Shown piece by piece: positions 19,311-26,868 of a stretch of 64,000 bases of DNA. The stretch spans positions 1 through 64,000 of the forward strand of contig CAWJYU010000010.1 in assembly GCA_963847235.1 (NCBI GenBank). The letters run 5' to 3'. This DNA comes from JACDAN01 sp963847235. GTDB lineage: Bacteria; Actinomycetota; Thermoleophilia; Gaiellales; Gaiellaceae. The notes beneath the pieces were generated by a model. It searched no databases, was not told the origin of the DNA, and was given only the letters and a program-made list of their open reading frames with translations. The position numbers and the translations under genes were made by a program. The number at the start of each line of letters is the position of its first letter. Positions within the stretch are counted from its first letter, which is position 1.

Positions 19311-20453
19311 GGCGTCGGGTGCAAAGCCGCTGTCTCGGCAGACCCGGCCCGGTCGAGCGACCGTCCGAGGATCTCTCCGTACAGAGCGACGATGTGATCG
19401 TTCGCGGTGCGCACGTCGTGGGCTTGCTCGGCCCGCCGGCGTCCGGCCCTGCCTTCGTCGGCGACGAGCATCGGATCGCACAGTCGCTCGGCGAGGGCCT
19501 CTCCGAGCTCCGCGACGGATTCGACCGGAACGATCCGCCCTGCCTCCTCGCCGAGCGCCTCGCGCGCGCCGCCGACGTCCGTTGCGACCACGCTCCGGCC
19601 GGTGGCCATCGCCTCGAGCAGCGTGAGCGACATGCCCTCCCAGCGGGAGGGCGCGACGACGACGTCGGCTGCCGCGAGCCAGGCGGGGATGTCGTCGCGC
19701 GTTCCCACCAGGTCGACGCCCTCGCTCGCCGCGGCCCGCAGCTCGGTCTCTGTGGGGCCGTCGCCGACGAGGACGAGCCTGGCGCCTGGCACACGAGCCC
19801 GAACCGCCGGCCAGGCCTCGAGCAGCACGTCCTGCCCCTTCTGGCGGCAGAGGCGTCCGACGCAGACCGCGAGCGGCCCCTCCGCGAGCTCCAGCCGGGC
19901 GCGCGCAGCTTCGCGCTCATGCGCTCCGGCCGGAGCGAACGCCTCGAGGTCGACGCCGTTGGGGACGACCTCGTAGCGGCCGTCGATGCCCGCGTCGACC
20001 CCGTGGCGGCGCTCGGTCTCGCTCACGCAGACGATCGCGTCCGCCCAGCCGGCCGAGCGCCGCTCCCAGAGCGTCGCCGCGCGCTCGCATCGGCCCGCGC
20101 AGGGCCTCGAACGACCAGCTGTGCGGCTGGAAGAGCGTCGGCCGCCGGCCGCGCAGCGCAACGCGCCCGGCCAGGCCGGCCTTCGACGAGTGCAGGTGCA
20201 CCAGATCGGGATCCTCGACCGCGATCAGCCGGGCGAGGGAACGCGCCTCGAGCACTGACCCCGGTCCGGGCGAGCGGTTCGCGTCCCAGTCCGAGAATCG
20301 GGCCCCCGCGGCGAGGACCGCAGGTCTCAGCGTCGGCGGTCCGGCGACCACGACGTCGAGCCCGCGCGCCGCCTGGTCCCGGGCCAGCTGCGCGACGACC
20401 GTCCCCACGCCACCGTCGCCCGGCTGGGAGACGTGCATGACGCGAGCAGACAT
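19307..20453 (-). CDS. Family 4 glycosyltransferase (one frameshift)
   Basis: GT-B enzyme. The N-terminal half has MHVSQPGDGGVGTVVAQLAR, VHLHSSKAGLAGR and FQPHSWSFEALRG. After a frame change near 20095 the C-terminal half continues with WADAIVCVSETERR, VVPNGVDLEAFAP, VCVGRLCRQKGQDVLLEAW, VGDGPTETELR and APSRWEGMSLTLLEAMATGR, which contains the nucleotide-sugar site E-x7-E. About 382 residues would be made if intact. A TAAGCT hexamer is 7 bases from the ATG. It leads the minus-strand pair with the flippase. Confidence 0.85.
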
Positions 20454-20622
20454 CGCAAAGAGCTTAGGTACCGCAGCTGCGGGGAGGGCCAGGAGAGCTG
20501 TGCGTGCGCCGTTCGGCATCGGCTACGAGCATCGGCCGCGGCAACCCTTTCGGGGGTCACTGGAACGAGGGATTCGCCCCTTGATCGGATCGGGCCTCGA
20601 GTTCCCGACCTGGGCCTCCGTT

Positions 20623-22221
20623 ATGTTGATCGAAGTGAGCGAACGCGACAGCTCGGAGGGCCGGGCCGGGTCCGCCCGGGACAGCGTCGGAGAACAGCCG
20701 ATCGAGGTGCGCAGGCACCTCGATGCGATCCGGCGAGCCCGCTGGTTCATCCTCGCCTTCGTCGCGGCGGTCACGGTCACCGCGGTCGTGGTCTCACTGC
20801 TCCTGCCGGAGCGCTACCGGGCGACGGCGACGATCGTGCTCGAGGAGCCGCTCAGCCCGTTCGGCGGCTCCGACGTCGAGACGGTTCAGCGCCGCCTCGA
20901 GACGATCCAGCAGCTCCTCGGGACGAACCAGGTGCTCGACGGGGCCGCCGAGAGCGTCCCGGGCGAGACCCGCGACTCGCTCGAGGACAGCGTCAGCTCC
21001 TCGGTCGACAACTCGTCCAACATCATCCGGATCTCAGCCGAGGCGGACGAGCCCGAGAAAGCCGCCGCGATTGCGAACGCCGTCGCGCAGACATTCCTCG
21101 AGCGGCAGGCGGCGGCGGAGCGCGAGCGGCTCGCAGAGGCTCGGCGACAGCTCGAGACGCAGCTCAACCGCCTGCGCGCGTCCGGTGCCCGACCGGAGGA
21201 GATCGAAGCCGTGCGGCAGCGGATCAGCGAGCTGACCGTGAGCGAGGTGAGCGCGGGGTCGGAGCTCGAGCTGGCTCAGCCCGCCGAGCCCCCCGACGAG
21301 CCGTTCTCGCCGCGCCCGATCCGCAACGGCCTGCTCGCCTTCTTCGCCTCGCTGTTCCTGGCCGTGCTCATTGCGCTCGGTCGAGACCTCCTCGTGCCCC
21401 GCGCCGGCAGCGCTCGCGAGCTGAGCCGTCTGCTCAACCTGCCGGTGCTCGCCGGCATCCCGTACGTCTCCCGGCGTTTCAACCGACGGCGGACGAACAT
21501 GCTCACCGCCGTCGCCAACGAGGCGTACCAGACCCTCCAGGCTTCCGTGCGCTTCGAGCTGCCGGCGGACCGGCAGCGCGTGATCCTCGTGTCGAGTGCG
21601 CTCGAGGGGGAGGGGAAGACGCATGTCTCGGCGGGACTGGGGCGGGCCCTCGCCCGCGTCGGGCACAAGACGCTCGTGGTGTGCGCCGATCTGCGCTTCC
21701 CCACCCTCCACAACCAGTTCGGCCTCGCGAGAGCGCCGGGGCTGTCGGACATCCTCGAGGGGATCGGACACAACGGCGCCCAGCCCGACGAGGCGATCGC
21801 CGAGGCGCTCAAGAGCCCGGTCCACGCGCACGGCCGGGCCGGCGACAACCTGAAGATCCTGACCAGCGGCACGCGGCCGCAGGACCCCTCCGCGCTCCTC
21901 TTCGGCACCGCGCTCGATCGTTTCTTCGGAGCGGTCGCGAAGCTCGACTACTCGTACGTGATCGTCGACGGGCCGCCCCTGCTCGGGGTCGCGGACGCAC
22001 ACGCGTTGGCCCAGCGCGCGGACGGCATCCTCGTGGTCTCGCGGCTCGACCGCTCCACGCTCGAGGACGCGATCGAGATGAACGACCTGCTCTACCGGCT
22101 CGAGGCGCGCCCGCTCGGGCTCGTCGTCGTCGGCGTCCGGCGCTCCACCGGCTACGCCTACGCCGGGGCCAGTTCGAGTGGATCGCCGCCGCCGGTCGCC
22201 CCGGTCACAAGAAGCTCGTAG
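20623..22221 (+). CDS. Wzz-domain / BY-kinase-like polysaccharide regulator
   Basis: Fusion of a chain-length determinant and a CpsD/CapB-type kinase (532 residues). A first TM segment (RARWFILAFVAAVTVTAVVV) is followed by a long extracytoplasmic, partly coiled-coil domain and a second TM (NGLLAFFASLFLAVLIALG). The cytoplasmic ATPase has Walker A EGEGKTHVSAG, Walker A' VVCADLRFP and Walker B YVIVDGPPLLG. The C-terminal tail has only two tyrosines (TGYAYAG) instead of the usual cluster. The ATG at 20623 was chosen over an upstream frame that overlaps the divergent GT gene. Confidence 0.88.
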   Translation: MLIEVSERDSSEGRAGSARDSVGEQPIEVRRHLDAIRRARWFILAFVAAVTVTAVVVSLLLPERYRATATIVLEEPLSPFGGSDVETVQRRLETIQQLLGTNQVLDGAAESVPGETRDSLEDSVSSSVDNSSNIIRISAEADEPEKAAAIANAVAQTFLERQAAAERERLAEARRQLETQLNRLRASGARPEEIEAVRQRISELTVSEVSAGSELELAQPAEPPDEPFSPRPIRNGLLAFFASLFLAVLIALGRDLLVPRAGSARELSRLLNLPVLAGIPYVSRRFNRRRTNMLTAVANEAYQTLQASVRFELPADRQRVILVSSALEGEGKTHVSAGLGRALARVGHKTLVVCADLRFPTLHNQFGLARAPGLSDILEGIGHNGAQPDEAIAEALKSPVHAHGRAGDNLKILTSGTRPQDPSALLFGTALDRFFGAVAKLDYSYVIVDGPPLLGVADAHALAQRADGILVVSRLDRSTLEDAIEMNDLLYRLEARPLGLVVVGVRRSTGYAYAGASSSGSPPPVAPVTRSS

Positions 22222-23560
22222 CCCGCGATCGGCCCCGGCCGATCATCGCGCCGATCCAGATCAGCGCCGCGATCAGCCAGAGGTGGCGCCAGTGCAGCGT
22301 GTCGACGAACACGCTGTTGGCGAGCGTCCCGCACCAGGCTGCGAGTAAGGCTGCGGACCCGATGCCGAACGTCCCGCGGCCGCTGATCGCATTTCGCGCC
22401 GCAGCTCCGAGCGTGGCGAGGAAGAGCAGGACCACGGTGAGCAGCCCGAGGAATCCTTGCTCCGTGAGCGCGTTGACGTACGTGCTGTGCGCCGCGTACC
22501 CGACGACCTCCTCGTACTGGCCGGGGCCGATGCCGAACGGGTGTGAGGCGGCGAGCTCGACACCGGCCCGCTGCGCGGCGAAGCGGTCCTCGTCGTACCG
22601 CTGAAACCGAGCCCGCTCCTCGAAGAAGTCCCCTGAGCCGGAGAGGACGATCGCGCCGAACAGGACGAGGATCGCCGCAACGATCGTGCCGACCAGGACG
22701 AAAGCCTTGCGACCGCCGCCGCGCCGAAAGGCGAAGACCGTGAGCATCGTCAGAGCGGCGACGGCGGCGTTCAGCCAGGCCGCCCGCGAGTAGGCGAACA
22801 GCACGCCGATCGAGAGCACGAAGAGAAGCGCGAGCTTCGTGACCCTCCCGGAACGCAGCAGTCGAGGCTCGAGCAGCTCCTCGACGAGGATGAGCGTCGG
22901 GAAGACCAGGAAAGGCCCGAACACGTTCGGATCCTCGAAGAACGCCTTCGCGCGCCCGTCGTTGTGCCACGCATCCGCTGCGGCCAGCGGCAGGAACGGG
23001 GCCAGAGCGCCGACGGCGGCCGAGAAGACCGCAGCGACGAGCAGCCCACGAACGACCAGTCTCATCCGCGACTCCGAATCGATCCACGCGGTCAGCCAGA
23101 CCGAGAACGCGACCAGGTACGCGGTGACCACGAAGAAGCGGACGGCCTCCCCCGGGTAGACCGAGGCCGCCGCGGATGCCACGTTCAGCACGAGGAAGAA
23201 GCCGAGGAGGAGTGCGATCGTCGGGGGGATGCGGCGGAGGTGCGCGCGTCCCGTCACGATCGCCACGGCGATCGCCACGGCGAAGACGATGTCCGGCGGA
23301 GCCGGCTCGACGAAGACGATCCCGAAGAGCACGAACCCGAGCGCCACGACGGCCGCGTAGCGAACGAGCGCCAGCCCGAGCAAGGCGAGGAGCCCCATGC
23401 CTCCGAGGACGACGAGCGAGAGTGGCGGCGGGCTCGGGGCGAGCGCAACGGCCAGGGCGCCGCCGAGCAGCAAGGCGACGGCCATCCAGCCGGCGTCGGC
23501 TCCGGAGCGCCACGCGGCCTCGGCTGTCGGCCGCGGAAGCTGAGGCTGCGCGACGCTCAC
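22205..23560 (-). CDS. O-antigen ligase/polymerase (Wzy_C family)
   Basis: An integral membrane protein of 451 residues with about 11-12 TM segments and one large extracytoplasmic loop containing FFEERARFQRYDEDR and HPFGIGPGQYEEVVGYAAHS, followed by TYVNALTEQGFLGLL. The G-x-G-x-G/P and H-S-x-Y/N-x-E patterns are typical of Wzy/WaaL enzymes that polymerise or transfer lipid-linked glycans. It convergently overlaps the kinase by 17 bases and lies 6 bases after the epimerase on the same strand. Confidence 0.88.
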   Translation of the reverse strand: MSVAQPQLPRPTAEAAWRSGADAGWMAVALLLGGALAVALAPSPPPLSLVVLGGMGLLALLGLALVRYAAVVALGFVLFGIVFVEPAPPDIVFAVAIAVAIVTGRAHLRRIPPTIALLLGFFLVLNVASAAASVYPGEAVRFFVVTAYLVAFSVWLTAWIDSESRMRLVVRGLLVAAVFSAAVGALAPFLPLAAADAWHNDGRAKAFFEDPNVFGPFLVFPTLILVEELLEPRLLRSGRVTKLALLFVLSIGVLFAYSRAAWLNAAVAALTMLTVFAFRRGGGRKAFVLVGTIVAAILVLFGAIVLSGSGDFFEERARFQRYDEDRFAAQRAGVELAASHPFGIGPGQYEEVVGYAAHSTYVNALTEQGFLGLLTVVLLFLATLGAAARNAISGRGTFGIGSAALLAAWCGTLANSVFVDTLHWRHLWLIAALIWIGAMIGRGRSRATSFL

Positions 23561-23566
23561 GGCGCG

Positions 23567-24592
23567 CTACTGGCTGCTGTCGCCCGCCGGGCTCAGCGGC
23601 CGCTCGACGCCGTCCGAGAGAGCCATGCGCTCGTGCTCGATCACCTCGGCGAGGATCCCGTCGAGGTCGACGGTCGGCTCCCACCCGAGGTCGGCCCGGA
23701 TCCTGTCGGTGGACGGGACGCGCTGGAACATCTCCTCGACGCCGTGGCCGTAGACCTGCTCGTACGGGACGAAGACGAGCTCGGACGAGCTTCCGGTGGC
23801 GCGGAGGACCCGCTCGGCCAGCTCGAGGATCGTCACGACCTCGGTCGAGCCGACGTTGTAGATCTTTCCGGTCGTGTCCGGCGCGGACATCATCCGCTCC
23901 AGCCCACGCACGACGTCACGGACGTGACAGAAGCAGCGCGTCTGCGAGCCGTCGCCGTGCACCTCGAGGGGCTCGCCGGCCAGCGCCGCCTGCACGAACC
24001 GTGGGATCACGTTGCCGTACTGGCCGCTCTGCCTCGGCCCGACCGTGTTGAAGAGCCTTGCGATCACGCAGCGCAGGCCCTCCTCCTCGTGCCGCGCCAG
24101 CGCGAGGAACTCGTCCATCGCCTTGGAGTCCGCGTACGCCCAGCGCTTGGCTGTCGTCGGCCCGTAGATCCGGCGCGCGTCCTCCCGGAGCGGAAGGTCC
24201 TCCCCCGGATGGTCGCCGTAGACCTCCGAGCTGGAGGCGATCAGGACCGGCTTGCCGAACCGGCCCGCGTACTCGAGGACGTTCTCCGTCCCGCGGACGT
24301 TGGTGAGGAGCGTGTGCCCGGGCCGCTCGACGATCAGCCGCACGCCGACGGCGGCGGCGAGGTGGAAGACGACGTCGGCCTTGTGAACCAGCTCGCTGAC
24401 CACCGAAGATGATAAAACCGACTCGACAGTGAGATGAAAGTGGAGATTTCGGTAGATATGGAAGAGATTGGCCTCCGATCCCGTCGAGAGATCGTCTAAT
24501 GCGTAGACCTCCCAACCGTCGTCGAGCAGCAGCTCGGCGAGATGCGAGCCGATGAATCCAGCGCCACCCGTGACGAGAGCCGTGCCAGCCAT
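23567..24592 (-). CDS. NAD-dependent sugar-nucleotide epimerase/decarboxylase
   Basis: Extended SDR of 341 residues. NAD-binding GGAGFIGSHLAE is at the N-terminus, followed by DDLSTG, HLAAAVGV, SSSEVYGDHP, the catalytic YADSK (Tyr-x3-Lys), RLFNTVGPRQ and GDGSQTRCFCHVRDVV. The pattern fits UDP-glucose 4-epimerase or UDP-glucuronate decarboxylase-like enzymes; I cannot decide between them. It supplies an activated sugar for the polysaccharide cluster. A TACGCT hexamer is 7 bases from the ATG. Confidence 0.85.
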   Translation of the reverse strand: MAGTALVTGGAGFIGSHLAELLLDDGWEVYALDDLSTGSEANLFHIYRNLHFHLTVESVLSSSVVSELVHKADVVFHLAAAVGVRLIVERPGHTLLTNVRGTENVLEYAGRFGKPVLIASSSEVYGDHPGEDLPLREDARRIYGPTTAKRWAYADSKAMDEFLALARHEEEGLRCVIARLFNTVGPRQSGQYGNVIPRFVQAALAGEPLEVHGDGSQTRCFCHVRDVVRGLERMMSAPDTTGKIYNVGSTEVVTILELAERVLRATGSSSELVFVPYEQVYGHGVEEMFQRVPSTDRIRADLGWEPTVDLDGILAEVIEHERMALSDGVERPLSPAGDSSQ

Positions 24593-24648
24593 TGACGCCA
24601 GCGTAGTTGCTCGGCCCGTCGGCGTTCTCGCTGTAAGTTCACTCGAAA

Positions 24649-24673
24649 GGGGTACCCCTATGGCGTATCCATA
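24649..24673. promoter_or_regulatory. Two abutting palindromes in the divergent epimerase / exported-protein region
   Basis: ggggtacccc (24649-24658) is directly followed by tatgg-cgtat-ccata (24659-24673). They lie in the 164-base gap between the minus-strand epimerase and the plus-strand exported-protein gene, and could be an operator or small RNA hairpins. Confidence 0.4.
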
Positions 24674-24756
24674 AGGATTGTCCAGACGTTTTTCGGTCGA
24701 GAAGAGATGTACGCGCTCAACGGAGCGCTTAGGGACTGCGGACTGCGGAGGTTGGA

Positions 24757-25159
24757 ATGGCACGGAACCGGCGACTCGTGGCGGTCGCCGCAGCAACACT
24801 CCTCGCACTTCTTGTGCGCGGGCTCGGCGTTTGCGGCGACGCCTCAAAGGATCTACCGCGATCTGGCGGACAACGGCCGGCTCGACGGCCGCTACACGCG
24901 GGCCGAGATCGAGCGGGCGTTCGACCTTCCACCGGTCGTAGGCACCGACGCGCAACGCCCGAGGAAGCCCATCCGTGTCCCTCAGTCCAGCGAGGCGACG
25001 CCGGCGCCGCGAGCGACCGGCAACACGGATCGGCGCATCCCCTTCACCGCTCTCGACGCCGCCTTGCTGGTGGCCGGGGGCGTTCCGCTGCTCCTCATCG
25101 GAGCAGGACTGCGGCGACGGCTCGCTGAGCCGAGCAAGGCTCAAGTAGTCGGCGGATGA
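24757..25159 (+). CDS. Small exported protein with C-terminal membrane anchor (one frameshift)
   Basis: The ATG at 24757 has a strong ggagg 5 bases upstream and starts a signal peptide (MARNRRLVAVAAATLLALL). Near 24818 the good frame moves by one base, giving CAGSAFAATPQRIYRDLADN, then GRYTRAEIERAF, a proline-rich spacer, and a TM segment (ALLVAGGVPLLLIGAGLRRR) near the C-terminus. I do not know the family. The stop overlaps the start of the priming glycosyltransferase (ATGA), which suggests a role in exopolysaccharide export or anchoring. Confidence 0.6.
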
Positions 25160-26647
25160 TCGAGCCGACAGCCACGTCTGCGCCCCCACGGGCGCTATCG
25201 CCCCAACCGCCGGACCGGATTTCGCTCCGCCGACGCGCTCTCGGGATGCGGCCCGAGGTCGCCTGGACGCTCGCCCGGCTCGGGCTCGACACCGCGATGC
25301 TGGTGGCTGCGGCGGTCGCGGCGACCTTCGGTTCGCACGCCGCCGGCATCAACGCCACGCCCGCCGGCTGGCTTCTCCTCTTCGCCGTCCTGGTCGTCGC
25401 CACCAGCGCGGCGCGCGGGATGTACCGGCCGAAACTTCGAGCCGACATCCTGGACGAGCTCCGCGGCGTCGTGACCTCGACCTTGCTCGCGGGCATGGCG
25501 GTGCTCACCCTGCGCGAGCTGCTGACAGAACCGGCCGACCTCTCGGCACAGAGCCTCCGGCCCTGGGCCTTCGCGACCGTCTACGTGGCCGCCGGCCGGG
25601 TCGCCCTGCACTGGTCGCGGGCGAAGGCGAGGCAGAACGGCGAGGCCCTTCGCCCGACGCTCATCGTCGGCGCGGGACAGATCGGCCGCCTGATGGCGAA
25701 GCGCCTCCAGTCGCAGCCCGAGCTGGGCCTGAAGCCGATCGGATTCCTCGACGGCGACGCGATGGCGGCCGCCGACGACGATGCAGCGCGGCTCCCGGTG
25801 CTCGGCGCGAGCTGGGACCTCGAGCGCGTCGTCGCCGATTACGGGGTCCAGCAGGTGATCGTGACCTTCTCGACCGCGCCGCACGAAGTCCTGCTCCGCC
25901 TCGTCCAGCGCTGTGAGGAGCTCGGCATCCAGGTCGCCTTCGTCCCCCGCCTCTTCGAGCGGATGAGCCAGCGCCTGACGATCGACTACCTGGGAGGCGT
26001 TCCGCTCGTCGATGGCGCGCCGTCCGAACCCCCGGGGCATCCAGTTCGGGATCAAGTACGCGGCCGACCGGCTGCTCGCTGCGATCCTGCTCGTGATCGT
26101 GTCGCCGCTGCTGGTGGGCGCCGCGCTCGCTGTCTGGCTGTCGCTCGGCCGGCCGCTGTTCTTCAAGCAGCGCCGCGTGGGGCGCGACGGGCGCGAGTTC
26201 GACATGCTCAAGTTCCGGACGATGCGGGCAGCCGAAGGGAAAGACGGCGCCGAGTTCCAGCTCGAGGAGGGCACGGCCCCCGGTGGCGTCGAGGGCGTCG
26301 ACCGCCGCACGCCGGTGACCGCGTTCCTGCGCCGGTCCTCGATCGACGAGCTTCCGCAGCTCCTGAACGTGCTCGTCGGCCATATGTCGATCGTCGGCCC
26401 GAGACCCGAGCGGAGCCACTACGTCCGGCTCTTCGAGGAGAGCATCTACCGGTACGGCGACCGCCACCGCGTCAAGTCTGGGATCACGGGCTGGTCGCAG
26501 GTGAACGGCCTTCGCGGCAAGACCTCGCTGGCCGACCGGGTCGAGTGGGACAACTACTACATCGAGAACTGGTCCTTCTGGCTCGACTTCAAGATCCTGC
26601 TGCTCACGTTCGCCTCGGTCCTCCGTCCTTCGCGGCAGGCCGAGTAG
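25156..26647 (+). CDS. Undecaprenyl-phosphate sugar phosphotransferase (priming enzyme, one frameshift)
   Basis: WbaP/CpsE-type polyprenyl glycosylphosphotransferase that loads the first sugar-phosphate on the lipid carrier. It has four N-terminal TM segments, a CoA-binding-like central domain (LIVGAGQIGRLMAKRL) and, after a frame change near 26015, the catalytic domain: KYAADRLLAAILLVIVSPLL, FKQRRVGRDGREF, KFRTM, RRSSIDELPQLLNVLVG, MSIVGPRPE, GITGWSQVNGLRG and the membrane-proximal D-x-Y-Y motif DNYYIENWSFWLD. About 497 residues if restored. It ends the polysaccharide cluster. Confidence 0.9.
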
Positions 26648-26751
26648 CCCGCCGCAGAATCTGCTCCGGACGACGGGCTAAACCGCTGCGGCCTTTCTGC
26701 CGAAAGCCCTTTTGAGGAAGATGCGGTTACACAGTCGTAAAGACTTTTCAC

Positions 26752-26785
26752 GTGATCGCCAGCGCCCGACGTGGGCGCCGATCAC
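26752..26785. promoter_or_regulatory. Imperfect 34-bp palindrome upstream of clpC
   Basis: gtgatc / gatcac and gcgccc / gggcgc pair around gacgt, with a small asymmetric bulge. It lies about 85 bases before the clpC start and is a candidate operator. I find no CIRCE or clear ClgR consensus. Confidence 0.4.
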
Positions 26786-26868
26786 TGAGCTACGATGGCC
26801 CAGCCTTCGATCTGTGGCCGGCGGTCCCGGCCTTTCAGAGGAAACGTCGTGGAAAGGGGAGTCGAAGG

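Noticed and set aside
16960..19920. A 986-codon minus-strand open frame
   Set aside because: It runs antisense or out of frame through GT2, the flippase and GT4, all of which have clear family motifs in their own frames.
20433..22604. A 723-codon plus-strand frame over the BY-kinase gene
   Set aside because: Arginine/alanine-rich low-complexity translation without motifs; it shadows the Wzz/kinase gene.
26648..26868. CIRCE or CtsR operator for clpC
   Set aside because: Neither TTAGCACTC-N9-GAGTGCTAA nor the CtsR heptad repeat is present.
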